DNA of 64,000 nucleotides from a virus. The stretch is taken from IMG/VR virus record IMGVR_UViG_3300043427_003273, positions 1 to 64,000 of that record; one strand, written 5' to 3'. The notes beneath the pieces are model-generated. The model was not told the origin of the DNA. It did not search any database and saw only the letters and a list, made by a program, of their open reading frames with translations. Shown one piece after another: positions 39,653-49,016 of this stretch (position 1 is the stretch's first letter; each line of letters opens with the position of its first letter). Made by a program: the position numbers and the translations under genes.

Positions 39653-39747
39653 TAAGAATAGGCATTTGCTAGTCCCCAATAAACAAATAATCCGATAGAT
39701 GCAAAAAGAATGATTGCATTAATAAGAACCCTTGTCATTATACGCAT
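39652..39747 (-). CDS. small membrane protein, 31 aa
   Basis: A 31-codon frame (or 28 from the internal ATG) encoding one hydrophobic helix (LINAIILFASIGLFVYWGLA). It lies alone between the gene 23 terminator and the tail-tube-like gene. The hydrophobic composition supports it, but nothing else does. Confidence 0.4.
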   Translation of the reverse strand: MRIMTRVLINAIILFASIGLFVYWGLANAYS

Positions 39748-39773
39748 TTATACTCATTGGTATAATTTTATGT

Positions 39774-39804
39774 ATAAAAAAAGACCCCCCAAATGGGAGG
39801 TCTT
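39774..39804 (-). terminator. Rho-independent terminator after gene 23
   Basis: AAGACCTCCC (39804-39795) pairs with GGGGGGTCTT (39790-39781), with one G-U, around ATTT, followed by seven T residues. It closes the 22-23 head transcript. Confidence 0.9.
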
Positions 39805-39827
39805 GTATGAGAACCGTGACAATTAAA

Positions 39828-41270
39828 TCACATGAGGTTCTTAACTTGTACTCTTCTGTAGTAACGATTGCTGTTCGTTCTCATACGTCCCAGACCTTGA
39901 TCAGTACCCTCTGCGAATGGGTTTGCAACCATTCCATAACGGGTCTTAAATCCGATTTTTGGCTGGAAGGTATTCTCTCCAACTGCACGTACCATCTGCA
40001 GAGGTACGTATGGGCAATAGAAGAGTCCTGCGTCATAAGGTGAAGAACCCTTATAACCAACAACATAATACTGAGTTGCAGCATTATTTGCGGAATATGG
40101 GTCAATATAAACGCGGAATTTGCCCATCAGAACACCAGCAAAGGTGTTGCCAGTGTCATCAACGTTCAGGTTTGCGTTGAGTGCTGGGGTGTAGTCAAGT
40201 ACTCCTGCCATGGTCAGTGCCGAAGCAACGTCAGCAGAGCACATGATTACATTGCCCTTTCCTCTACGAGTTCTTTGTGCAATCTGGTTCGCATCTCTTT
40301 CGATTTGGAACAGAAGACCCTTGAACTTCTCAACTGACCAACGACCGTTGGAGTCAATATCAAGGTCAAATACACCTTGAGTTGAAACATTGAGAGTTGC
40401 GCCTTGCTCAGCAACCTTATAGATGGTTCTGATTACTTCACGGTTGATTTCAGCAAGAATCTCGGTTGAGAGAATGTTTGCTAATTCCGCTTCAGCATTC
40501 AGACCATGGATTGCCTTCAGGTCTTGTGCAAGCTCAAGGCTGTATTCTGCCTTCAGTGCTCTTGACTTGGCTTCAACAAGAATCTTCTCGATTGAGAATG
40601 CCATCTCGTTGAACTGATTTCCACCAGCAGCACCAAGTGCTTCTGATTCGTCAGTACGCATACCTTGTCCAACTTTGTAATCAAGTTGGCTTGCAGTTGC
40701 GGTTGGGTTCAGCAGACCTGGATTTGCTCCAGTTCCTTGTGCTGTAGTACCCATACCAACCACTGCACCTTCACCCTGAGTTCCAGTGACATCTGCTGCC
40801 CATGCATTGTCAGAGTTGAATTGATCTCCTTGTCCAGAGAATGCGGTATCTGGCTCGTTGAACAGTGCTTCTGTTCCCGACTGATCGTTGTAACGTGATC
40901 TCATTGCAAAGATCAGTCCAGTAGGGCCGTTCATTGGCTGAACACCAGCAAGATCATAGGCAACCAGATTAGGCATTGAACGTCTAATCAGTGAGATCAG
41001 AACTGGATCAAAACCTGCAACTGGGCCTGCTGGATTGGTATCTCCAGAGAAACCTGCACCGTATCCACCAGCACCAGTGTTAGTGTTTACAGTTGGGGTT
41101 TCGGTGAGAAGACCACCGTTTTGGAAAGCTGATTGCTCTCTTAAAAATTTTTCTTGATTTTCTAACAGGACTGCGGTTACTGCTCTTCTATGTGAATCCC
41201 TGATTGGATCGCATCCTTCGTGATTCAGAAGAGGTGCCCACTTTTCCTGCAGTGCTTCTGATTGAAACAT
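39828..41270 (-). CDS. 23: major capsid protein (T4 gp23), 480 aa
   Basis: Clear gp23: the N-terminal scaffold-like propeptide ends near residue 56 with LLTETP, a gp21 cleavage site (L-L-T-E), followed by the mature shell sequence with GPVAGFDPVLISLIRRSMPN and NGPTGLIFAMRSRY. It builds the hexamers of the head. Its codons use more G and C in third position than neighbouring genes, as expected for the most abundant late protein. No late promoter lies directly in front, so it probably reads from gene 22. Confidence 0.97.
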   Translation of the reverse strand: MFQSEALQEKWAPLLNHEGCDPIRDSHRRAVTAVLLENQEKFLREQSAFQNGGLLTETPTVNTNTGAGGYGAGFSGDTNPAGPVAGFDPVLISLIRRSMPNLVAYDLAGVQPMNGPTGLIFAMRSRYNDQSGTEALFNEPDTAFSGQGDQFNSDNAWAADVTGTQGEGAVVGMGTTAQGTGANPGLLNPTATASQLDYKVGQGMRTDESEALGAAGGNQFNEMAFSIEKILVEAKSRALKAEYSLELAQDLKAIHGLNAEAELANILSTEILAEINREVIRTIYKVAEQGATLNVSTQGVFDLDIDSNGRWSVEKFKGLLFQIERDANQIAQRTRRGKGNVIMCSADVASALTMAGVLDYTPALNANLNVDDTGNTFAGVLMGKFRVYIDPYSANNAATQYYVVGYKGSSPYDAGLFYCPYVPLQMVRAVGENTFQPKIGFKTRYGMVANPFAEGTDQGLGRMRTNSNRYYRRVQVKNLM

Positions 41271-41320
41271 TGCTTTTACCTTTTACTAAAGTGCGTTTTT
41301 TTGTTTGATTAATATTAAAT

Positions 41321-42577
41321 TCAGTTTTTTGCAACTGATGAAAGAGTTCTCAGATATGCTTCCATTGTTTGTGAATGGAATTCGGGGGTAGAATCTACTC
41401 CTTCTGAGAGTGTTTCAGATGTTGCTTTTGGAGATGCCGTCTTTGAAGGGAAATATGATTCCTTCAATGTCTCCAGTTTTTCACGATATTGTGATTCACT
41501 TTCAAACTCAACACTCTCGGCAAGTGAAGCGAGCTTTTCTTTCTGAGAAAGTGCAAGACCCTCAGTTACATTGTCAAAGATTCCTCCAGCAACCGACTCT
41601 GCGAGACGCTTGTTAAGGGAAACATTCTTCTCAATTTGCTCGTTGAGTTTTGTCTCCATGTCATCAAGTTTTTCTACCATACTCTCAAGTACATCATATT
41701 TCTCTTCAGGGATTTCTACATAATGTTCTTCAAAAAGACCCTTCATTCCTTGAATAAAGGATTCTGTCATTTCTGTTCTAAGTCCTTGCTCAACTGCAAG
41801 GGCATTTTCTTCTAACCATTCCTGAGCAACATACTCAAGATATGCATCAAGTCTTTCTTCAAGAATAGACTTGATTTCGGTGACTTCTTCTACAAGTCTC
41901 TCTTCGTATTGAGATTCAAGAGATTCACGAACTTCCGAAACTTTTGAACGAAGAGCTGCTTCAAAAATAATTTTTGCTTTCTCTTGGAACTCTTCGGAGA
42001 GTTCTTCACCTTCAAGAAGAGCATTGACATCTTCTTCGATATCAAACTCTTCTTTCTTTACCTCATCCTCATCCTGATCATCTTCGTCATCTTCTTTCTT
42101 GGACTTCTTCTTAGACTCTTTTGAATCTTCTTTTTCGTCCTCTTTTGAATCCTCTTCTTCTTCCTTCTCTGCCTCAACAATTACTTCATCATATTCGTCT
42201 TCCAGATCCTCTTCTTCTTTAACTGGTTTTGCCATTTTCTTCATGGACTCACCAGCACTACGAGAAACTGTAGAACCTCCTGTAGTTGCATAAGCAGGGG
42301 CCTTTTTCATTCCTTCTGCTGCCTTTGATCCTTTATTTACTACATCCTTAACTTGCTTTAAAGGAGCAGCTGCATCTCCAAGCTTTGCAGAATCATCATC
42401 TGATCTATAATTTTCTGGTGTTGGTCCACCAAGATCTGCCCAACTTGTTGTTTGACCATCTGGAATTCCAGTAGTCAATTTATGCATTGGTTCAGCTGCT
42501 TTTGAACCAGCATTGACAGCAGTTTTGGATTGTGTAGTGCCTACTTCCATTTCCTGTAAATTTTTACCACGGGACAT
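41321..42577 (-). CDS. 22: prohead core scaffold protein (T4 gp22), 418 aa
   Basis: A long helical, highly acidic protein. About residues 115-180 form a Glu/Asp/Lys low-complexity stretch, then come coiled-coil-like helices (EERLVEEVTEIKSILEERLD and following) typical of gp22. The N-terminus includes L-Q-E-M, a possible protease site. It shapes the prohead and is degraded by gp21. It precedes gene 23 and follows gene 21, the standard order. The acidic extension makes it longer than T4 gp22 (269 aa). Confidence 0.88.
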   Translation of the reverse strand: MSRGKNLQEMEVGTTQSKTAVNAGSKAAEPMHKLTTGIPDGQTTSWADLGGPTPENYRSDDDSAKLGDAAAPLKQVKDVVNKGSKAAEGMKKAPAYATTGGSTVSRSAGESMKKMAKPVKEEEDLEDEYDEVIVEAEKEEEEDSKEDEKEDSKESKKKSKKEDDEDDQDEDEVKKEEFDIEEDVNALLEGEELSEEFQEKAKIIFEAALRSKVSEVRESLESQYEERLVEEVTEIKSILEERLDAYLEYVAQEWLEENALAVEQGLRTEMTESFIQGMKGLFEEHYVEIPEEKYDVLESMVEKLDDMETKLNEQIEKNVSLNKRLAESVAGGIFDNVTEGLALSQKEKLASLAESVEFESESQYREKLETLKESYFPSKTASPKATSETLSEGVDSTPEFHSQTMEAYLRTLSSVAKN

Positions 42578-42617
42578 TTGAACTCTCCGTTAAACTATAT
42601 TAGTAAATAACTATATT

Positions 42618-42625
42618 TATTTATA
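42618..42625 (-). promoter_or_regulatory. late promoter TATAAATA of genes 22-23
   Basis: TATAAATA on the minus strand, 41 bases before gene 22. Confidence 0.8.
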
Positions 42626-42635
42626 AATTAATTAA

Positions 42636-43280
42636 TTACAACGAATTTAAAAACTCGTTGAAAAGATTAAGTTTATGCTCTTCCAGAGCACGTTGTTCTA
42701 CAAATCTTTCGACTCTATTTTTGAGAACATGTACTTTTTGTTCTAGAATTCCATTACTCCAGACCCACTCCACTCCTTCCATAATTCCATTTACAAAAGC
42801 ATCTGGGGCTGAAGGATCTGCAACAATATCTGCTGCAGTTGCTAACATAAAATCGTCATTAACGAGTTTTACGCCATTTTTTTCTATAAGAGAACCAACT
42901 CCCCTTGAAGAAACGCCAAGTTTTACACCTTCTCCAATTAAAGAAGATGCGATTTTTCCCATTGGAGTATCGAGGATTTTTGCTTTTCCTACAAAGTTAG
43001 TTCCATCTTCTTTCAAAGATGTAATCATGTGTGAAACTCTATCCAGGTTTACTGTTGGTCCATCTGGATGTCCAAGTTCTCCCAGAGCACGACCCTTTTG
43101 AATATAATTTTCATTGTATCTTTGTACTTCTCTTTGCAGAGTTTCCATTGGATACATACGACCATTACGATTTTTTATATTTGCTTGGAGAAAAGTCCCT
43201 TCAATATGAAGAGATTTTTTCCCACCTTTGCTTTCAGTAATAAAATTTACTGATTCTATTTCTTCTGTGATTAGTTTCAT
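42636..43280 (-). CDS. 21: prohead protease (T4 gp21), 214 aa
   Basis: Serine protease of the herpesvirus-assemblin-like fold: catalytic His in GELGHPD and Ser in LGVSSRGVG. The N-terminus has NFITES, an I-T-E self-cleavage site. It matures the head by cutting gp23, gp22 and internal proteins after (L/I)-x-E, which agrees with the targeting-like N-termini at 7-8, 15-17 and 19-20 kb. It follows the 91-aa gene by four bases. Confidence 0.95.
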   Translation of the reverse strand: MKLITEEIESVNFITESKGGKKSLHIEGTFLQANIKNRNGRMYPMETLQREVQRYNENYIQKGRALGELGHPDGPTVNLDRVSHMITSLKEDGTNFVGKAKILDTPMGKIASSLIGEGVKLGVSSRGVGSLIEKNGVKLVNDDFMLATAADIVADPSAPDAFVNGIMEGVEWVWSNGILEQKVHVLKNRVERFVEQRALEEHKLNLFNEFLNSL

Positions 43281-43284
43281 GAGA

Positions 43285-43560
43285 TTAGTTAGTAAATCCT
43301 ACTTTTGCTCCCAAGACAGCAGCATTAGCTGCAAGAATGCAATGGGATGATTGTTTTTGTAAATATTCTGTAGTTCCTCTCATAAGAGTGAAAGATCCAA
43401 TTCCTGGACCACTTTGAGATTCAACAACAGTAATAAGATAATCACTAGAGGTAGAAGTGTTGACTAATCTAACGACAGTTGCTTCACTAAAACTGGTTGC
43501 TGTTCCAGTTGTAGTTGGTAAAGCTGCTTCTGAACCAAGAACTTTAACTCTGTAAGCCAT
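43285..43560 (-). CDS. hypothetical late protein, 91 aa
   Basis: Beta-rich, Ser/Thr-rich protein with few charges (KVLGSEAALPTTTGTATSFS...), typical of a small virion decoration or stabilising protein. Its place between the core protein and the protease, with late promoters in front, supports a head role. No family was recognised. Confidence 0.65.
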   Translation of the reverse strand: MAYRVKVLGSEAALPTTTGTATSFSEATVVRLVNTSTSSDYLITVVESQSGPGIGSFTLMRGTTEYLQKQSSHCILAANAAVLGAKVGFTN

Positions 43561-43573
43561 TATTATAAGACAC

Positions 43574-43593
43574 TATTTATATTAATATTTATC
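43574..43593 (-). promoter_or_regulatory. two late promoter boxes before the 91-aa gene
   Basis: TATAAATA (43581-43574) and GATAAATA (43593-43586) on the minus strand. The second leaves a leader of normal length before the ATG at 43560; the first would leave only a few bases. Confidence 0.65.
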
Positions 43594-43597
43594 AAAT

Positions 43598-43759
43598 TTA
43601 ATCTTCATCAACTTGTGGTGGATTGAAAAAAGAATTTGCTATTTGTGGTCTTAAAGAATCAATCTTTTCTGCAGTCTTTGCAAAAAGAGCATCTTTAATT
43701 GCATCACTAATATCTGATGCGGATGAATCATTTGTAATTAAATCAACAATTTGTTCCAT
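43598..43759 (-). CDS. 67: prohead core protein (gp67-like), 53 aa
   Basis: A 53-codon frame of the form MEQIVDLITNDSSASDISDA, then a helix with AKTAEKIDSLRPQIANSFF and an acidic end. Size, helix pattern and position between portal (20) and protease (21) match the small prohead core protein of T4-like phages (gp67). The late promoter CATAAATA lies 23 bases before the ATG (43759-43757). Confidence 0.7.
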   Translation of the reverse strand: MEQIVDLITNDSSASDISDAIKDALFAKTAEKIDSLRPQIANSFFNPPQVDED

Positions 43760-43781
43760 AATAGTTATTGTATACTTTTGA

Positions 43782-43789
43782 TATTTATG
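43782..43789 (-). promoter_or_regulatory. late promoter CATAAATA
   Basis: CATAAATA on the minus strand, 23 bases before the gp67-like gene, next to the end of gene 20. Confidence 0.6.
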
Positions 43790-43791
43790 TA

Positions 43792-45504
43792 TTATCTTTT
43801 ATTTGGTACGTTTTTTATTGTTGGAGACTTTGGAGGTTCTGCGGCATTTGAATTAAAATCTGGTGATTTCGTATCTAAAGGAACAGAACCAGAAGCACCA
43901 TTTATTGCATCACTTCCTGTTGGAAGTGGAAGTCCAGTTTCTGGATCAATAGGAGCATTTGGATCAGGAATAATCCCCTTTTCTATCTCTTTTTTAATTT
44001 TTTGATCTTCTTCTACTATCTCTTGATCAGTCTGACGAAGAATTTTATTTCTAATATATTCTTGAGAGAAGTATCTTCCAACATATGGCTCTGCAGTTGC
44101 TGCGAGATTTAATCTTTCAGTAAGAAGTTCTGCGTCTTTCAGCTCTGAGAAATGATTATCATACAGGAAATCGTATTGAATATGCTCTGACATTATATCC
44201 CAATCTTCGGGAGTAATGACATTCTTAAGAATTAATTGAGTCTTTAATAAATCATTGAAAAGATTTGCAAATCTTTTTCTTAAACGACCAACAAATTTGG
44301 TAAATTTAAGTTCGTCTCTCAAAATTTCAGAAGATCTTCCAAGATTAAATCCTCCTTCTCCTTCCATTCTTGATGGTGGAACGTTCAGGGATCTATAAAG
44401 TTTAGCCTGGAAATACTTAATATCTGTAATTTCACCAAGATTTTGTCCACCTGGAAGAGTTGAAATCTCTGTTCCTCTTCCACCTTCTCTTCTTGGAAGC
44501 CAAAAATCTTCAAGCATTGCCATGAATTTTTTGTCATCACGTATTTCTCCAGTAGAAGAATCATAAACCATCTTATTACGATAACGCATCATAACGTCAC
44601 GAAGATATTGCTCTGCTTTCATTTTTGGCAGATTGCCAACATCAATATAGAAAATTCTACGTTCTGGTGCTCTTGATAATCTGTAAATAACAAGAGAATC
44701 CTCAATCATACGAAGTTGATTAAGAGATTTAATTGCTTTATTGAGATATGAAAGTGTAGTTCCTTTATTCCTATCTACTAAACCAGATGTGCAATATGCT
44801 ATTGCATCTCTTGCAATTTTAATTCCTGCTTTTGCTGTGGACCCAATATTTGCTGGATTTCCTGGTCCTACTGGATAAGTAGATCTTGGACTATAAAGAA
44901 AAAATTCTTCAATTTCTGGAAAATTAAAGTTCATTGGATCTTCTTCAGAAGATTTCCCCATTGGTTGAACTTGTGTTCCGTTATTTTTTTTCTTCTTTTC
45001 TTGCCTAACATAACGGATTTTCATAGAGTCTATGTATCTTAACTCTTGAATTCCATCTTGAGGATTCTTTAAATCTATTACTTTATGATAAAAAATTCTA
45101 CCGTCTATATACCAGTTTCTGTATATTTCGTGGCATTTTTTATCAAAATCTAAAAGTGATAATATGAATTTAAATTCTTCTCTAATTTTTTTCTTAATAC
45201 CATCACTTGCATTAAGATTTGAAAGTTCTATTTGAACAGGACTGTCGTTAGAATCAGATACTATTGCTTCATTTACAATATCTTCGATGGCACTGTCAAC
45301 CTCTGGATGCAATGCCATCTCTCGATATTTTTTAATCAATTCAAATTCATTACGATAAACGCCTTCTATATCTACATAAGAACCAAAAAAACCACTAGTT
45401 AAATAATGGTCAACCCCGTCCTCGTGATTAACGGGAACGGGGGACAATGCAGATTTAGGTAATTTATCTTCGTCGTCAATAGAAAAACCGAACAATTTAG
45501 ACAT
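43792..45504 (-). CDS. 20: portal vertex protein (T4 gp20), 570 aa
   Basis: Matches gp20, recognised by MALHPEVDSAIEDIVNEAI, RIFYHKVIDLKNP, YLNKAIKSLNQLRMIEDSLV, IYRLSRAPERRIFYIDVGNL and PGGQNLGEI. It is the dodecameric portal through which DNA is packed by gp16/gp17. The C-terminal Pro/Gly-rich acidic tail is a cyanophage-style extension. It has its own late promoter. Confidence 0.97.
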   Translation of the reverse strand: MSKLFGFSIDDEDKLPKSALSPVPVNHEDGVDHYLTSGFFGSYVDIEGVYRNEFELIKKYREMALHPEVDSAIEDIVNEAIVSDSNDSPVQIELSNLNASDGIKKKIREEFKFILSLLDFDKKCHEIYRNWYIDGRIFYHKVIDLKNPQDGIQELRYIDSMKIRYVRQEKKKKNNGTQVQPMGKSSEEDPMNFNFPEIEEFFLYSPRSTYPVGPGNPANIGSTAKAGIKIARDAIAYCTSGLVDRNKGTTLSYLNKAIKSLNQLRMIEDSLVIYRLSRAPERRIFYIDVGNLPKMKAEQYLRDVMMRYRNKMVYDSSTGEIRDDKKFMAMLEDFWLPRREGGRGTEISTLPGGQNLGEITDIKYFQAKLYRSLNVPPSRMEGEGGFNLGRSSEILRDELKFTKFVGRLRKRFANLFNDLLKTQLILKNVITPEDWDIMSEHIQYDFLYDNHFSELKDAELLTERLNLAATAEPYVGRYFSQEYIRNKILRQTDQEIVEEDQKIKKEIEKGIIPDPNAPIDPETGLPLPTGSDAINGASGSVPLDTKSPDFNSNAAEPPKSPTIKNVPNKR

Positions 45505-45530
45505 TATTAAAAGTATCTTGGATTTTCTAT

Positions 45531-45538
45531 TATTTATG
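45531..45538 (-). promoter_or_regulatory. late promoter CATAAATA of gene 20
   Basis: CATAAATA on the minus strand, 27 bases before the gene 20 ATG. Confidence 0.65.
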
Positions 45539-45546
45539 TAGTTAAA

Positions 45547-46254
45547 TCAGATGACGTTATCGTTAGGAGCTTGAGATCCTGTAACTTCTCCACCTTCTTG
45601 GTCGTCAATTTCAAACCAGTTGACCTGGAATTCTACGGTGAATTCCTCAATCGTATCTCCAGTGTCATAAGAAAGATCAATCTGGGAAACATTAGTTGGG
45701 AAGATATCGTGAAGTTTGTATGCTCTCAAGATTCTGGACTGGAATGTTCCACCATTGTATGGAGGTGCTGCCTGACCAAGATCTGCATTTCCGTCAACAA
45801 CGTTTGTACCATTTCTTTGGTTGGATCTTCCAAGTTGCCATACAATCGCATCAGTCATATAAGACTGAGGATTAACAGCACCTGAAGCATTATCCAATTT
45901 GGAAATGTGGTTCATCCATTGCTCAAATGCATGTCTGAGGTTGAAGTCCTCATCGTTAATGATGGTGACTGTCCAAGTATCAAAGGTGCGGTCTCCAGCA
46001 ACTTTTAAAATACGTCCTCTAAAAGGAACATCAATTGGTGCAACGTTTGATGCTGGCAGAGCTGCTGACTTGCAAAGGAATTTGAAGTCATCTTGATCTG
46101 CATTTGTCCAATATTGTACAATATTTGTTGGGAAAGCTGGGATTGAGACCTCAAATAAATTGGGTCTCGCACCACCACCACGGAGCTTATTTTTAAAGTC
46201 CGTAATATTCTTTAGTCTTGGTCTGTTGTCGGTTGCATTAAATGCGCTTGCCAT
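45547..46254 (-). CDS. 19: tail tube protein (T4 gp19), 235 aa
   Basis: Fits gp19: an N-terminal NLFEVSIPAFP, a central WTVTIINDEDFNLRHAFEQW with MNHISKLDN, and C-terminal YDTGDTIEEFTVEFQVNWFE. It polymerises into the inner tube. A strong ribosome site GGAGG precedes the ATG (46254), and an AATAAATT box (46293-46286), one base off the late consensus, lies 32 bases upstream. It follows the sheath gene. Confidence 0.93.
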   Translation of the reverse strand: MASAFNATDNRPRLKNITDFKNKLRGGGARPNLFEVSIPAFPTNIVQYWTNADQDDFKFLCKSAALPASNVAPIDVPFRGRILKVAGDRTFDTWTVTIINDEDFNLRHAFEQWMNHISKLDNASGAVNPQSYMTDAIVWQLGRSNQRNGTNVVDGNADLGQAAPPYNGGTFQSRILRAYKLHDIFPTNVSQIDLSYDTGDTIEEFTVEFQVNWFEIDDQEGGEVTGSQAPNDNVI

Positions 46255-46295
46255 TTGTTTTTTCCTCCGTTGGGGTTATTAGTTCAATTTATTCA

Positions 46296-48953
46296 TTAAA
46301 CAGTTCCAGCAACTTCACCGAAACTTACTCCAGTTCTTGTAGCAACGAAGGTCAGTGTCACATAATTAATGGATTTAGTTGGCTTCAAGTAGATATCTGC
46401 TCTAAATTCATTGTTGTCAATGATATCTGGAGTGTTATTTGTCTCATTACATACAATCAGATAACCATAAAGTCCTCTCTTAGCTTGAATTTCGGCAAGG
46501 AAAGGATCGACAACAGCAACAAAGTTTGATCTTGTGATGTCGTCATTCAGTTCAAAGAGTTGTGCGTCTGCAAGTCTTTGCAGTGACTGTTCAATATAAA
46601 GGAACAATCTACGAACATTAATTCTATCAAATGCTGATGCATATCCAAGTGCCGTCTTATCTCCAAACAGAAGTGTTCCAAGTCCATTTTGAGTAATAAC
46701 TGGGTTCACTCTTGCAACGTAGAGTCTATCTCTTTGTGCTTTAGTTGGATTATAAGCCAGTTTGACAGCATTATTCAAAATTCCTCTTTGCTGTCCAGCA
46801 GGAGAGAACCAAGGATATGATTCGATTGATGTTCTTACCATCAATCCTGCAATGTCTCCATTACATGGAATATATCTAAATGCATTATTGAATCTATCAT
46901 AAGTGTACTTATATCCAGAGTCAAATACTGCATAAGAAGATGATGAAAGTGTGCTAAAGAACTCTACAACGTTGTCAGTAATGTCATCAGTACTGAGGAA
47001 TGAGAGTCCATCTCCAAGAACGTCTGTTCTATGTGGAGAAATGCAAGCAATGCAGTCCTTTCTATCTTCAGCAATCGCAATCAGGTTTTGTGCCTTTGCT
47101 TGCGACTCAAGCTTCTCTTCTAATCCAGGACCCATCAACAGGTAATCAATTGCAATTTCATCTGGATCTGCAAAGAGATCGTATGCGTTGAGAAGTTCGC
47201 CAAGGGTTGCTTTAAGACTTCCAGTGACGGTTGTTTCACTCAGAGTTACGGTTGAAGCATTTGCACTTGCTGTGATTGCTACAGCTTGTTCTGCTGTTGC
47301 TCCAGCGGTTGTTGCAGCAACTACAGGAGTATAGTCCTTACCACCTGAAAGTCTGAATACCTTAGTTCCATAAACAGAGAAGGTTTTTTCTCTTCCAGGT
47401 TGATTCCAGAGTCCATCTGTTAATGAAATTGGAGTTAATCCACCAGCAAATGTTCCATCTACAGATGGATAGAATCCAGATGCAACAACAGTCTCATTGT
47501 TTGAAATATCAGATGGATTATCACCGACAAAGATATATGTTGAATACTGTCCAACAAAATCCTTCCAGAAAATTCTTTGTGGAGGATTAACGGCAGAAAT
47601 TGCATCTACTGCCTTTGAGAGGAATGTATGCTTTTCAACAAGATTTCCTTTAATTCCAGTGATTGTTCCGAGGTCATCAAACAATGCGATGTGAATAGCA
47701 TCGTTTCTTCCTTTTCTGTCAGCAACCCATTGGGTTGTTGATGGCTTGGAAGCAATCGATTTCCAAAGAATATTTCCAGTTTCAAGAGTAATTACTTGCT
47801 CATTATACCAATCTTTAACTTGATTTCCTTGAGTGATATTGCATGTTGCAACACCAACTCCACTATTGTTACTAAAAACAAGTTGTGTATTTGGTTTGAA
47901 GGATGCGTGTCTTGATCTGTTTTTGTACTCAATTCCTTCTTCTACACCAGCAGCAGAAACTTTAGATGTAACTCTTACATCAACTGTACCAAGAGCTGCA
48001 TCAACTCCTGTTACGATTCCCTTAAGATATCCATCTTCGGTGAAGAATCCACCACCCGCATCATTTCTTCCTGTTCTTCTAACAGGTCTTCTTACCTGAT
48101 CGAGAGTTACAGTTACAGCATATCCAACTTGAATGTTTCCAGCTGCAGTAGTGCCGACTTCCAGAATTTGGTCAGCCTTATCATCAATGATTGCAATTGC
48201 TAATCCGTTTGACCATGTTCCTGGGTTCTTTCCTGCAAAGATATAAGGAACTACGTCTCCAGAAGTTGAATTGTAATCATCAAAATTTTTAATTTTCAGA
48301 GTATCATCTGCAGTAACGAATGGTTCAGAATCTGCAGTTACAGATCCAACTTGAATAAGAACTGGAGTATCTCCAGCAGGATTTCCAAAAATGATATCAT
48401 TAATATAGATTTCTTCAGCAGCTACATACCCACTTCCTGGGTTAACGACTGAAAGTGATGCAACAGATCCTGTGGTTCCGAGACCCACAGTAATAATTAA
48501 TCCACTACCAGCAGCAGAGTTGGTAGTATATCCATATCCAGTTGTGTTTCCGATCGCAATTTCACCTAAAGTGAATGATTGCGAAACAAGTGTTCTTGCA
48601 CTATCATCTGTACCACCAGCAATTGTAAGATCAATTGCTTCGCCAGTTGACTGTGTTCTTGTGCTTGAGTTTACAATGGTATCTCCATCGGTTCTTACAA
48701 CCTTGATGATACCACCATAAGATAAGAAAGAAGATGCAGTCATCCAATACTCATATTGGGCATCTGCACTTGAGGGTTTTCCAAATACTTGGATAAGTTC
48801 TTCTTCTGTTTCAATAGTAACAGGATCTTCTACGGGTCCTTTTACAAATGGACCAGCAATAGCACCGATGTTATCTACGATGTTGTCAACTCTTCCTACC
48901 GTTAAATCAACTTCCCTGATTAATACACCAGGAGATAATTGAGGAGTCGCCAT
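46296..48953 (-). CDS. 18: contractile tail sheath protein (T4 gp18), 885 aa
   Basis: The ends match the sheath core: N-terminal PGVLIREVDLTVGRVDN and C-terminal YIEQSLQRLADAQLF, FVAVVDPFLAEIQAKRGLYG and YLKPTKSINYVTLTF. Extra domains in the middle (about residues 100-330) include Gly/Tyr-rich strands such as VVNPGSGYVAAEEIYIND that also occur in gp14 and in the giant protein at 56-64 kb. It is longer than T4 gp18 (659 aa). A strong AGGAG site precedes the ATG, and a late promoter lies 34 bases upstream. Confidence 0.96.
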   Translation of the reverse strand: MATPQLSPGVLIREVDLTVGRVDNIVDNIGAIAGPFVKGPVEDPVTIETEEELIQVFGKPSSADAQYEYWMTASSFLSYGGIIKVVRTDGDTIVNSSTRTQSTGEAIDLTIAGGTDDSARTLVSQSFTLGEIAIGNTTGYGYTTNSAAGSGLIITVGLGTTGSVASLSVVNPGSGYVAAEEIYINDIIFGNPAGDTPVLIQVGSVTADSEPFVTADDTLKIKNFDDYNSTSGDVVPYIFAGKNPGTWSNGLAIAIIDDKADQILEVGTTAAGNIQVGYAVTVTLDQVRRPVRRTGRNDAGGGFFTEDGYLKGIVTGVDAALGTVDVRVTSKVSAAGVEEGIEYKNRSRHASFKPNTQLVFSNNSGVGVATCNITQGNQVKDWYNEQVITLETGNILWKSIASKPSTTQWVADRKGRNDAIHIALFDDLGTITGIKGNLVEKHTFLSKAVDAISAVNPPQRIFWKDFVGQYSTYIFVGDNPSDISNNETVVASGFYPSVDGTFAGGLTPISLTDGLWNQPGREKTFSVYGTKVFRLSGGKDYTPVVAATTAGATAEQAVAITASANASTVTLSETTVTGSLKATLGELLNAYDLFADPDEIAIDYLLMGPGLEEKLESQAKAQNLIAIAEDRKDCIACISPHRTDVLGDGLSFLSTDDITDNVVEFFSTLSSSSYAVFDSGYKYTYDRFNNAFRYIPCNGDIAGLMVRTSIESYPWFSPAGQQRGILNNAVKLAYNPTKAQRDRLYVARVNPVITQNGLGTLLFGDKTALGYASAFDRINVRRLFLYIEQSLQRLADAQLFELNDDITRSNFVAVVDPFLAEIQAKRGLYGYLIVCNETNNTPDIIDNNEFRADIYLKPTKSINYVTLTFVATRTGVSFGEVAGTV

Positions 48954-48986
48954 TTTTTTCTCCTAAGACTCAGTTTATCTACAAAA

Positions 48987-48994
48987 TATTTATT
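48987..48994 (-). promoter_or_regulatory. late promoter AATAAATA of gene 18
   Basis: AATAAATA on the minus strand, 34 bases before the gene 18 ATG. Confidence 0.65.
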
Positions 48995-49016
48995 AAAATT
49001 ACTTTTTTCAGAAGAA

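Noticed and set aside
39828-41270. Higher GC codon use of gene 23 as a sign of recent transfer
   Set aside because: High expression of the major capsid protein explains the codon bias, and the gene sits in the conserved 20-21-22-23 order.
41410-43253. Long open frames on the plus strand opposite genes 21, 22 and others
   Set aside because: They mirror the codon structure of strong minus-strand genes and have no ribosome binding sites, family matches or promoters. No plus-strand gene was supported anywhere in the window.
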